Source of the DNA: Phocoena phocoena | Lineage: Eukaryota > Chordata > Mammalia > Artiodactyla > Phocoenidae | NCBI RefSeq assembly: GCF_963924675.1 | Contig: NW_027077402.1 | Coordinates: 2,480,001 to 2,544,000, forward strand | Reading direction: 5' to 3' | DNA length: 64,000 nucleotides | Part shown: in pieces, positions 36,150-47,835 of the stretch | Layout of the letters: each line of letters starts with the position of its first letter | Numbering within the stretch: the stretch's first letter is position 1 | Notes under the pieces: generated by a model | Seen by the model: the letters and a program-made list of their open reading frames with translations, nothing else | What the model was told of the DNA's origin: nothing | Database searches by the model: none | Program-made: the position numbers and the translations under genes

Positions 36150-37894
36150 ACATGAACTGAATTACAAAACAGAACAGGGTCTCATATTTAGAAAACCAAC
36201 TAGAGCTTGCGTATGGGAAAAGGTGCGTTGGGGTGCTGCATAAAACCAGAGACTGAAATTAGCACAGATAACTTTCCATAAGCCAAATATATAATAGACA
36301 AGACCTACCACTTGCTCAAAGAAATAGACCCAACACCACATGTTCAACGCCTAGGAATATACATGACAAAGAAGAATCTTAAAACCCATGGATATATATG
36401 TTTCCGTAAGAGAATCAAGCGTGTGTACAGCGGCTGAAACGCAGCAGTGAAAATCCGATAAATCCCATTATCAAAATAAATTTCGAAAACAAAACACAAA
36501 GACAGTGAAATAGAGAGCAATTCTTAAATAATTCACTCAGGGCATGTGATGCAACCGGGATTGACCACATCTACACCCAGAGCTGGTTGAGACATAAGGC
36601 TAGACACTTCAGGCTGATAGCATTGGTGAGTTTCGGTGAGCAAATGCAGACCCTTTGAAGTCATACTGCATGGTACCCATTCCATGGGTCCCAATTCTCC
36701 AGGTTTAGGGGATTCTTCCTCCAGCTAAAACATGCATGGGAAACCCAGAGTATCGTCCACTGTGTGATTGGGAAACGATTTAAAATGCATCTCAGTTTTC
36801 GTATCCTGGTTCTCGGGTTCACCATTCCAGATGCTTTACTAACACTCTCCCCGCTTGGAGAGTCAGTGCCTTTAACCTCCTGTTTGGCAGAGCTTGCAAT
36901 TTCTGTGCAAGATGAACAGGAATAGGGAGAACCCATGAGAGACTAGCTGTAGGTGTCTGCACGGGCAAATGTAACGCTCATTTCCCACCAGGAAGAGGAA
37001 TTAAACAAAGGCTCAGTGTGCCCTGCTGGAAACAGATTAGGGCCTGAAGCAATCCTGCGGTTTTGTGCCCAGCTCACAAGAAAGCGAGTTGAAGAAAGGA
37101 GCCAGGGGCACTGTAATTCACAAACCTGCAGAGTTATAAATGACAGCTATCCTCCAAAAATATATTGAAGTAAGCCTGCGAAGGGGACTTGAAAGCGGGG
37201 CAGAATTTCAGGAAAACGATTGCAGGGGGTAGACTGGAATTGCCCTGAAAGCATAGGAAAAGAGGCAGAACGTCGACAATGATGCACTTGGCCAAAAAGG
37301 GCGTATGCGTTTTTTCCTGAATATATTCAGGAAAAAACGCATACGCCCTTTTTGGCCAACCAAGCAAGCCTGTAAAGGAAATCTGCACTACAATGAAGTC
37401 TCAATGCCCCCCGGGCAAGAGGGCCATCTGAAAAAAGTGTAAAATCCAGAAAGATAGGACAGGATATGGAGAACAGGGAGACTTGTTATGCTGATTGGCA
37501 GGATGTAAATTGCCAACAGCCACCCTGGAGAAGTGTATGGTGTTTCCTGAAACATGTAAGAAATAAAGCAACACAGCCTATGGCAATTGCACTTATGGTC
37601 CTATTCCTTAGGGAATTTAAAATCAAAAACAGAGAGCCACCCCAAAGTTTGGGACGGCTGTGTTCCCAAGAAGCTCGTCTACAGGACCAGGTAAATATCC
37701 CAGAAAGCAAAAATGGATAAAGAAGTTGTGGCACGTACGTGCAATGCAATATCACTCAGCAATGAAATCTGTGTCATCAGGCCCATAGGGGCATAGAGAG
37801 TGGATGCAGGTACGGTGATTCTACGTGAAATACGTCACACAGAAAAAGAAACATCATAAGATATCACTAATACACGGAATGTAAACTTGACTAC
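36150..37894 (+). repeat. Satellite unit 22 (1,745 bp)
   Basis: Perfect palindrome at 37288-37359. The alternative ORF2-like type occupies about 37,515-37,680. A one-base loss in the A-run before ATGGATAAAG (about 37,711) shifts the relic frame. Confidence 0.95.
37466..37720 (+). pseudogene. L1 ORF2 C-terminal relic, frameshifted (unit 22)
   Basis: Open for 84 codons with QPPWRSVWCFLK present. One A is missing from the run before ATGGATAAAG (about 37,711), so the frame stops after PESKNG and the WIKKLWH segment falls out of frame. Confidence 0.7.
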
Positions 37895-39639
37895 ACATGA
37901 ACTGAATTACAAAACAGAACAGGGTCTCAAATTTAGAAAACCAACTAGTGCTTGCTTATGGGGAAAGGTGCCTTGGGGTGCTGCATAAAACCAGAGACTG
38001 AAATTAGCACAGATAACTTTGCATAAGGCAAATATGTAATAGACAAACCTACTCCTTGCTCAACGAAATGGACCCAACACCACATATTCAACGCCTAGGA
38101 ATATACCTGACTAGGAAGAACCTTAAAACCCATGGATATATATGTCTCCGTAAGAGAATCAAGCGTGTGTACAGCGGCCGAAACGCAGCAGTGAAAATCC
38201 GATAAATCCCATTATCAAAATAAATTTCGAAAACAAAACACAAAGACAGTGAAATAGAGAGCAATTCTTAAATAATTCACTCAGGGCATGTGATGCAACC
38301 GGGATTTAACACATCTAAACCCAGAGCTCGTTGAGACATAAGGCTGGACCCTTCAGGCTGATAGCATTGGTGAGTTTCGGTGAGCAAATGCAGACCCTTT
38401 GAAGTCATACTGCATGGTACCCATTCCACGGGTCCCAACTCTCCAGGTTCAAGGGATTCTTCCTTCAGCTAAAACATGCATGGGAAACACAGAGTATGGT
38501 ACACCGTGAGATTTGGAAACGATTTAAAATGGATCTCAGTTTTCGTAGCCTTGTCCTCGGGCTCACCATTCCAGACGCTTTACTGACACTCTCCCCGCTT
38601 GGAGAGTCAGTGCCTTTAACCTCCTGTTTGGCACAGTTTGCACTTTCAGTGCAAGATGAACAGGAATAGGGAGAACCAATGAGAGACTAGCTGTAGGTGT
38701 CTGCACGGGCAAATGTAACACTCATTGCCCACCAGGAAGAGGAATTAAACAAAGGCTCAGTGTGCCCTGCTGGAAACAGATTAGGGCCTGAAGCAATCCT
38801 GCGGTTTTGTGCCCAGCTCACAAGAAAGCGAGTTGAAGAAAGGAGCTCAGGGGCACTGTAATTCACAAACCTGCAGAGTTATAAATGACAGCTATCCTCC
38901 AAAAATATATTGAAGTAAGCCTGCGAAGGGGACTTGAAAGCGGGGCAGAGTTTCAGGAAAACGATTGCAGGGGGTAGACTGGAATTGCCCTGAAAGCATA
39001 GGAAAAGAGGCAGAACGTCGACAATGATGCACTTGGCCAAAAAGGGCGTATGCGTTTTTTCCTGAATATATTCAGGAAAAAAAGCATACGCCCTTTTTGG
39101 CCAACCAAGCAAGCCTGTAAAGGAAATCTGCACTACAATGAAGTCTCACTGCCCCCCGGGCCAAAGGGCCATCTGAAAAAAGTGTAAAATCCTGAAAGGT
39201 AGGACAGGATATGGAGAACAGGGCGCCTTGTTTGCTGATTGGCAGGATGTAAATTGTGAACAGCCACCCTGGAGAAGTGTATGGTGTTTCCTGAAACACG
39301 TAAGAAATAAAGCAACACAGCCTATGGCAATTGCACTTATGGTCCTATTGCTTAGGTAAATTAAAATCAAAAACAGAGAGCCACCCCAAAGTTTGGGAAG
39401 GCTGTGTTCACAAGAAGCTCGTCTACAGTACCAGGTATATATCCCAGAAAGCAAAAAATGGATAAAGAAGTTGTGGCACGTACGTTCAATGCAATATCAC
39501 TCAGCAATGAAATCTGTGTCATCAGGCCCGTAGCGGCATAGTGAGTGGATGCAGGTACGGTGATTCTACGTGAACTACGTCACACAGAAAAAGAAACATC
39601 ATAAGATATCACTAATACACGGAATGTAAACTTGACTAC
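37895..39639 (+). repeat. Satellite unit 23 (1,745 bp)
   Basis: One-base losses at AGACAAACCTAC (about 38,042) and TTGTTTGCTG (about 39,229). Private changes cluster at 38,480-38,660. Palindrome 39033-39104 has one mismatch (AAAAAGCATACG). Alternative ORF2-like type (TGTGAACAG, GCAATTGCAC). Confidence 0.95.
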
Positions 39640-41384
39640 ACATGAACTCAATTACAAAACAGAACAGGGTCTCAAATTTAGAAAACCAACTAGTGCTTGC
39701 TCATGGGGAAAGGTGCGTTGGGGTGCTGCATAAAACCAGAGACTGAAATTAGCACAGATAACTTTCCATAAGCCAAATATGTAATAGACAAGACCTACTC
39801 CTTACTCAACGAAATGGACCCAACACCACATATTCAACGCCTAGGAATATACCTGACTAGGAAGAATCTTAAAACCCATGGATATATATGTCTCCGTAAG
39901 AGAATCAAGCGTGTGTACAGCAGCCGAAACGCAGCAGTGAAAATCCGATAAATCCCATTATCAAAATAAATTTCGAAAACAAAACACAAAGACAGTGAAA
40001 TAGAGAGCAATTCTTAAATAATTCACTCAGGGCATGTGATGCAACCGGGATTGACCACATCTACACCCAGAGCTGGTTGAGACATAAGGCTGGACACTTC
40101 AGGCTGATAGCATTGGTGAGTTTCGGTGAGCAAATGCAGACCCTTTGAAGTCATACTGCATGGTACCCATTCCATGGGTCCCAACTCTCCAGGTTCAAGG
40201 GATTCTTCCTCCAGCTAAAACATGCATGGGAAACCCAGAGTATCGTCCACCGTGTGATTGGGAAACGATTTAAAATGCATCTCAGTTTTCGTATCCTTGT
40301 CCTCGGGTTCACCATTCCAGACGCTTTACTAACACTCTCCCCGCTTGGAGAGTCAGTGCCTTTAACCTCCTGTTTGGCACAGTTTGCAATTTCTGTGCAA
40401 GATGAAGAGGAGTAGGGAGAACCAATAAGAGACTAGCTGTAGGTGTCTGCACGGCCAAATGTAACGCTCATTGCCCACCAGGAAGAGGAATTAAACAAAG
40501 GCTCAGTGTGCCCTGCTGGAAACAGATTAGCGCCTGAAGCAATCCTGCGGTTTTGTGCCCAGCTCACAAGAAAGCGAGTTGAAGAAAGGAGCTCAGGGGC
40601 ACTGTAATTCACAAACCTGCAGAGTTATAATTGACAGTTATCCTCCAAAAATATATTGAAGTAAGCCTGCGAAGGGGACTTGAAAGCGGGGCAGAATTTC
40701 AGGAAAACGATTGCAGGGGGTAGACTGGAATTGCACTGAAAGCATAGGAAAAGAGGCAGAACGTTGACAATGATGCACTTGGCCAAAAAGGGCGTATGCG
40801 TTTTTTCCTGAATATATTCAGGAAAAAACGCATACGCCCTTTTTGGCCAACCAAGCAAGCCTGTAAAGGAAATCTGCACTACAATGAAGTCTCACTGCCC
40901 CCGGCAAAAGGGCCATCTGAAAATAGTGTAAAATCCAGAAAGGTAGGACAGGATATGGAGAACAGGGAGCCTTGTTATGCTGATTGGCAGGATGTAAATT
41001 GCCAGCAGCCACCCTGGAGAAGTGTATGGTGTTTCCTGAAACACGTAAGAAACAAAGCAACACAGCCTACGGCACTTCCACATATGGTCCTATAGCTTAC
41101 GGAAATTAAAATCAAAAACAGACAGCCACCCCAATATTTGGGACGGCTGTGTTCACAAGAAGCTCGTCTACAGTATCAGGTAAATATCCCAGAAAGCAAA
41201 AAATGGATAAAGAAGTTGTGGCACGTACGTGCAATGCAGTATGACTCAGCAATGAAATCTGTGTCATCAGGCCCGTAGCGGCATAGTGAGTGGATGCAGG
41301 TACGGTGATTCTACGTGAACTACGTCACACAGAAAAAGAAACATCATAAGATATCACTAATACACGGAATGTAAACTTGACTAC
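39640..41384 (+). repeat. Satellite unit 24 (1,745 bp)
   Basis: Its 5' part shares CATGAACTCAATTAC and TTGCTCATGGGG with unit 21. Perfect palindrome at 40779-40850, followed by CTGCCCCCGGC, two bases shorter than usual. Confidence 0.95.
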
Positions 41385-43130
41385 ACATGAACTGAATTAC
41401 AAAACAGAACAGGGTCTCAAATTTAGAAAACCAACTAGTGCTTGCTTATGGGGAAAGGTGCCTTGGGGTGCTGCATAAAACCAGAGACTGAAATTAGCAC
41501 AGATAACATTCCATAAGCCAAATATGTAATAGACAAGACCTACTCCTTGCTCAACGAAATGGACTCAACACCACATATTCAACGCCTAGAATATACCTGA
41601 CTAGGAAGAATCTTAAAACCCATGGATATATATGTCTCCGTAAGAGAATCAAGCGTGTGTACAGCGGCCGAAACGCAGCAGTGAAAATACGATAAATCCC
41701 ATTATCAAAATAAATTTCGAAAACAAAACACAAAGACAGTGAAATAGAGAGCAATTCTTAAATAATTCACTCAGGGCATGTGATGCAACCGGGATTGACC
41801 ACATCTACACCCAGAGCTGGTTGAGACATAAGGCTGGACACTTCAGGCTGATAGCATTGGTGAGTTTCGGTGAGCAAATGCAGACCCTTTGAAGTCATAC
41901 TGCATGGTACCTATTCCATGGGTCCCAACTCTTCAGGTTCAAGGGATTCTTCCTCCAGGTAAAACATGCATGGGAACCCCACAGTATGGTCCACCGTGTG
42001 ATTGGGAAACGATTTAAAATGCATCTCAGTTTTCATAATCTGATCCTCGGGTTCACCATTCCAGATGCTTTACTAACACTCTCCCCGCTTGGAGAGTCAG
42101 TGCCTTTAACCTCCTGTTTGGCACAGCTTGCAATTTCTGTGCAAGATGAACAGGAATAGGGAGAACCAATGAGAGACTAGCTGTAGGTGTCTGCACGGGC
42201 AAATGTAACGCACATTTCCCACCAGGAAGAGGAATTAACCAAAGGCTCAGCATGCCCTGCCGGAAACAGATTAGGGCCTGAAGCAATCCTGCGGTTTTGT
42301 GCCCAGCTCACAAGAAAGCGAGTTGAAGAAAGGAGCTCAGGGGCACTGTAATTCACAAACCTGCAGAGTTATAAATGACAGTTATCCTCCAAAAATATAT
42401 TGAAGTAAGCCTGCGAAGGAGACTTGAAAGCGGGACAGAATTTCAGGAAAACGATTGCAGGGGGTAGACTGGAATTGCCCTGAAAGCATAGGAAAAGAGG
42501 CAGAACGTCGACAATGATGCACTTGGCCAAAAAGGGCGTATGCGTTTTTTCCTGAATATATTCAGGAAAAAACGCATACACACTTTTTGGCCAACCAAGC
42601 AAGCTTGCAAAGGAAATCTGCACTACAATGAAGTCTCACTGCCCCCCGGGCAAAAGGGCCATCTGAAAAAAGTGTAAAATCCAGAAAGGTAGGACAGGAT
42701 ATGGAGAACAGGGAGCCTTGTTATGCTGATTGGCAGGATGTAAATTGCCAGCAGCCACCCTGGAGAAATGTATGGTGTTTCCTGAAACACGTAAGAAACA
42801 AAGCAACACAGCCTATGGCACTTCCACTTATGGTCCTATAGCTTACGGAAATTAAAATCAAAAACAGACAGCCACCCCAATATTTGGGACGGCTGTGTTC
42901 ACAAGAAGCTCGTCTACAGTATCAGGTAAATATCCCAGAAAGCAAAAAATGGATAAAGAAGTTGTGGCACGTACGTACAATGCAATATCACTCAGCAATG
43001 AAATCTGTGTCATCAGGCCCGTAGCGGCATAGTGAGTGGATGCAGGTACGGTGATTCTACGTGAACTACGTCACACAGAAAAAGAAACATCATAAGATAT
43101 CACTAATACACGGAATGTAAACTTGACTAC
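41385..43130 (+). repeat. Satellite unit 25 (1,746 bp)
   Basis: Has a one-base deletion giving CGCCTAGAATATACC (about 41,583), seen otherwise only in unit 36. Palindrome 42523-42594 pairs a common left arm with a right arm reading CATACACACTTTTT (two mismatches). Confidence 0.95.
42523..42594. repeat. Palindrome with a half-changed arm pair (unit 25)
   Basis: The left arm has the common AAAAAGGGCG, while the right arm has ACACACTTTTT. This gives the GGG/CAC combination, the reverse of the GTG/CCC mismatch in units 4 and 5. Confidence 0.95.
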
Positions 43131-44877
43131 ACATGAACTGAATTACAAAACAGAACAGGGTCTCAAATTTAGAAAACCAACTAGTGCTTGCTTATGGGGA
43201 AAGGTGCCTTGGGGTGCTGCATAAAACCAGAGACTGAAATTAGCACAGATAACTTTCCATAAGCCAAATATGTAATAGACAAGACCTACTCCTTGCTCAA
43301 CGAAATGGACCCAACACCACATATTCAACGCCTAGGAATATACCTGACTAGGAAGAATCTAAAAACCCATGGATATATATGTCTCCATAAGATAATCAAG
43401 CGTGTGTACAGCGGCCGAAACGCAGCAGTGAAAATCCGATAAATCCCATTATCAAAATAAATTTCGAAAACAAAACACAAAGACAGTGAAATAGAGAGCA
43501 ATTCTTAAATAATTCACTCAGGTCATGTGATGCAACCGGGATTTACCTCATCTACACCCAGAGCTGGTTGAGACATAAGGCTGGACACTTCAGGCTGATA
43601 GCACTGGTGAGTTTCGGTGAGCAAATGCAGACCCTTTGAAGTCATACTGCATGGTACCCATTCCATGGGTCCCAACTCTCCAGGTTCAAGGGATTCTTCC
43701 TCCAGCTAAAACATGCATGGGAAACCCAGAGTATCGTCCACCGTGTGATTGGGAAACGATTTAAAATGCATCTCAGTTTTCGTATCCTGGTCCTCGGGTT
43801 CACCATTCCAGATGCTTTACTAACACTCTCCCCGCTTGGAGAGTCAGTGCCTTTAACCTCCTGTTTGGCACAGCTTGCAATTTCTGTGCAAGATGAACAG
43901 GAATAGGGAGAACCAATGAGAGACTAGCTGTAGGTGTCTGCACGGGCAAATGTAACGCTGATTTCCCACCAGGAAGAGGAATTAACCAAAGGCTCAGCAT
44001 GCCCTGCCGGAAACAGATTAGGGCCTGAAGCAATCCTGCGGTTTTGTGCCCAGCTCACAAGAAAGCGAGTTGAAGAAAGGAGCTCAGGGGCACTGTAATT
44101 CACAAACCTGCAGAGTTATAAATGACAGCTATCCTCCAAAAATATATTGAAGTAAGCCTGCGAAGGGGACTTGAAAGCGGGACAGAATTTCAGGAAAACT
44201 ATTGCAGGGGGTAGACTGGAATTGCCCTGAAAGCATAGGAAAAGAGGCAGAACGTCGACAATGATGCACTTGGACAAAAAGGGCGTATGCGTTTTTTCCT
44301 GAATATATTCAGGAAAAAACGCATACACACTTTTGGGCCAACCAAGCAAGCCTGTAAAGGAAATCTGCACTACAATGAAGTCTCACTGCCCCCCGGGCAA
44401 AAGGGCCATCTGAAAAAAGTGTAAAATCCAGAAAGGTAGGACAGGATATGGAGAACAGGGAGCCTTGTTATGCTGATTGGCAGGATGTAAATTGCCAGCA
44501 GCCACCCTGGAGAAGTGTATGGTGTTTCCTGAAACACGTAAGAAACAAAGCAACACAGCCTATGGCACTTCCACTTATGGTCCTATAGCTTACGGAAATT
44601 AAAATCAAAAACAGACAGCCCCCCCAATATTTGGGACGGCTGTGTTCACAAGAAGCTCGTCTACAGTATCAGGTAAATATCCCAGAAAGCAAAAAATGGA
44701 TAAAGAAATTGTGGCACGTACGTGCAATGCAGTATCACTCAGCAATGAAATCTGTGTCATCAGGCCCGTAGCGGCATAGTGAGAGGATGCAGGTACGGTG
44801 ATTCTACGTGAACTACGTCACACAGAAAAAGAAACATCATAAGATATCACTAATACACGGAATGTAAACTTGACTAC
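43131..44877 (+). repeat. Satellite unit 26 (1,747 bp)
   Basis: Palindrome 44270-44341 shares CATACACAC with unit 25 and adds TTGGACAAAA and TTTTGGGCC (about four mismatches). The pre-palindrome block is of the attaaccaaagg/ctgccgg type. Confidence 0.95.
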
Positions 44878-46624
44878 ACATGAACTGAATTACAAAACAG
44901 AACAGGGTCTCAAATTTAGAAAACCAACTAGTGCTTGCTTATGGGGAAAGGTGCCTTGGGGTGCTGCATAAAACCAGAGACTGAAATTAGCACAGATAAC
45001 ATTCCATAAGCCAAATATGTAATAGACAAGACCTACTCCTTGCTCAACGAAATGGACTCAACAGCACATATTCAACGCCTAGGAATATACCTGACTAGGA
45101 AGATTCTTAAAACCCATGGATATATATGTCTCCGTAAGAGAATCAAGCGTGTGTACAGCGGCCGAAACGCAGCAGTGAAAATCCGATAAATCCCATTATC
45201 AAAATAAATTTCGAAAACAAAACACAAAGACAGTGAAATAGAGAGCAATTCTTAAATAATTCACTCAGGGCATGTGATGCAACCGGGATTGACCACATCT
45301 ACACCCAGAGCTGGTTGACACATAAGGCTGGACACTTCAGGCTGATAGCATTGGTGAGTTTCGGTGAGCAAATGCAGACCCTTTGAAGTCATACTGCATG
45401 GTACCTATTCCATGGGTCCCAACTCTTCAGGTTCAAGGGATTCTTCCTCCAGCTACAACATGCATGGGAAACCCACAGTATGGTCCACCGTGTGATTGGG
45501 AAACGATTTACAATGCATCTCAGTTTTCGTATCCTGGTCCTCGGGTTCACCATTCCAGATGCTTTACTAACACTCTCCCTGCTTGGAGAGTCAGTGCCTT
45601 TAACCTCCTGTTTGGCACAGCTTGCAATTTCTGTGCAAGATAAACAGGAATAGGGAGAACCAATGAGAGACTAGCTGTAGGTGTCTGCACGGGCAAATGT
45701 AACGCTCATTTCCCACCAGGAAGAGGAATTAACCAAAGGCTCAGCATGCCCTGCCGGAAACAGATTAGGGCCTGAAGCAATCCTGCGGTTTTGTGCCCAG
45801 CTCACAAGAAAGCGAGTTGAAGAAAGGAGCTCAGGGGCACTGTAATTCACAAACCTGCAGAGTTATAAATGACAGCTATCCTCCAAAAATATATTGAAGT
45901 AAGCCTGCGAAGGGGACTTGAAAGCGGGGCAGAATTTCAGGAAAACGATTGCAGGGGGTTGAATGGAATTGCCCTGAAAGCATAGGAAAAGAGGCAGAAC
46001 GTCGACAATGATGCACTTGGCCAAAAAGAGCGTATGCGTTTTTTCCTGAATATATTCAGGAAAAAACGCATACGCCCTTTTTGGCCAAACAAGCAAGCCT
46101 GTAAAGGAAATCTGCACTACAATGAAGTCTCACAGCCCCCCGGGCAAAAGGGCCATCTGAAAAAAGTGTAAAATCCAGAAAGGTAGGACAGGATATGGAG
46201 AACAGGGAGCCTTGTTATGCTGATTGGCAGGATGTAAATTGCCAACAGCCACCCTGGAGAAGTGTACGGTGTTTCCTGAAACACGTAAGAAATAAAGCAA
46301 CACAGCCTATGGCAATTGCACTTATGGTCTTATTCCTTAGGGAAATTAGAATCAAAAACAGAGAGCCACCCCAAAGTTTGGGACGGCTGTGTTCCCAAGA
46401 CGCTCGTCTACAGTACCAGGTAAATATCCCAGAAAGCAAAAAATGGATAAAGAAGTTGTGGCACGTACGTGCAATGCAGTATCACTCAGCAATGAAATCT
46501 GTGTCATCAGGCCCGTAGCGGCATAGTGAGTGGATGCAGGTACAGTGTTTCTACGTGAACTACGTCACACAGAAAAAGAAACATCATAAGATATCACTAA
46601 TGCACGGAATGTAAACTTGACTAC
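44878..46624 (+). repeat. Satellite unit 27 (1,747 bp)
   Basis: The alternative ORF2-like type (GCAATTGCAC, CCTTAGGG, CCCAAAGTTTGGG at 46,312-46,382) keeps the relic frame open. First unit with TCTCCCTGCTTGG, typical of units 27-35. Palindrome 46017-46088 has one mismatch (AAGAGCG). Confidence 0.95.
46195..46518 (+). pseudogene. L1 ORF2 C-terminal relic, open for 107 codons (unit 27)
   Basis: Alternative-type copy with QPPWRSVRCFLK (W to R in the second tryptophan) and WIKKLWHV, ending at the CCCGTAG stop. Differs from units 3 and 18 by scattered substitutions. Confidence 0.75.
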
Positions 46625-46975
46625 ACATGAACTGAATTACAAAACAGAACAGGGTCTCAAATTTAGAAAACCAACTAGTGCTTGCTTATGGGGAAAGGTG
46701 CCTTGGGGTGCTGCATAAAACCAGAGACTGAAATTAGCACAGATAACTTTCCATAAGCCAAATATGTAATAGACAAGACCTACTCCTTGCTCAACGAAAT
46801 GGACTCAACAGCACATATTCAACGCCTAGGAATATACCTGACTAGGAAGAATCTTAAAACCCATGGATATATATGTCTCCGTAAGAGAATCAAGCGTGTG
46901 TACAGCGGCCGAAACGCAGCAGTGAAAATCCGATAAATCCCATTATCAAAATAAATTTCGAAAACAAAACACAAA

Positions 46976-47763
46976 GACAGTGAAATAGAGAGCAATTCTT
47001 AAATAATTCACTCAGGGCATGTGATGCAACCGGGATTGACCACATCTACACCCAGAGTTGGTTGACACATAAGGCTGGACACTTCAGGCTGATAGCATTG
47101 GTGAGTTTCGGTGAGCAAATGCAGACCCTTTGAAGTCATACTGCATGGTACCCATTCCATGGGTCCCAACTCTCCAGGTTCAAGGGATTCTTCCTCCAGC
47201 TAAAACATGCATGGGAGACCCAGAGTATCATCCACCGTGTGATTGGGAAACGATTTAAAATGCATCTCAGTTTTCGTATCCTGGTTCTCGGGTTCACCAT
47301 TCCAGATGCTTTACTAAAACTCTCCCTGCTTGGAGAGTCAGTGCCTTTAACCTCCTGTTTGGCACAGCTTGCAATTTCTGTGCAAGATGAACAGGAATAG
47401 GGAGAACCAATTAGAGACTAGCTGTAGGTGTCTGCACGGGCAAATGTAACGCTCATTGCCAACCAGGAAGAGGAATTAAACATAGGTTCAGCGTGCCCTG
47501 CCGGAAACAGATTAGGGCCTGAAGCAATCCTGCGGTTTTGTGCCCAGCTCACAAGAAAGCGAGTTGAAGAAAGGAGCTCAGGGGCACTGTAATTCACAAA
47601 CCTGCAGAGTTATAAATGACAGCTATCCTCCAAAAATATATTGAAGTAAGCCTGCGAAGGGGACTTGAAAGCGGGGCAGAATTTCAGGAAAACGATTGCA
47701 GGGGGTAGACTGGAATTGCCCTGAAAGCATAGGAAAAGAGGCAGAACGTCGACAATGATGCAC
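46976..47763. repeat. Unassigned part of the satellite unit (representative copy, unit 28)
   Basis: About 790 bp between the degenerate L1 tail and the palindrome. It starts at GACAGTGAAATAGAGAG and ends just before the inverted repeat. I recognise no transposon, RNA gene or exon in it. It is CpG-rich for mammalian DNA and contains short open frames on both strands that recur only because units are copies of each other. It could be older L1 ORF2 or 5' sequence too diverged to recognise by eye, or single-copy DNA captured when the satellite formed. The same block is present at offsets of about 352-1,138 in every unit. Confidence 0.6.
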
Positions 47764-47835
47764 TTGGCCAAAAAGGGCGTATGCGTTTTTTCCTGAATAT
47801 ATTCAGGAAAAAACGCATACGCCCTTTTTGGCCAA
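47764..47835. repeat. 72-bp perfect palindrome (representative copy, unit 28)
   Basis: Both 36-base arms are perfect reverse complements with no spacer. The centre is CCTGAATATATTCAGG and the ends are TTGGCCAAAAAGG and CCTTTTTGGCCAA. Every unit has this element at offset about 1,139-1,210. It is perfect over 72 bp in units 3, 6, 7, 8, 9, 10, 12, 13, 16, 22, 24, 28, 32, 35 and 36. It is perfect over 70 bp in unit 11 and has 1-5 or so mismatches in the rest. It could extrude as a cruciform or fold as a hairpin on single strands. Confidence 0.97.

Noticed and set aside
47170..47200. Pol III B-box-like GGTTCAAGGGATTC
   Set aside because: One mismatch at the final core position, no convincing A box at the right distance, and no SINE or tRNA structure around it.
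47590..47630. TATA-like GAGTTATAAATGAC as a promoter
   Set aside because: An isolated AT-rich match in an AT-rich stretch, with no downstream gene or initiator.
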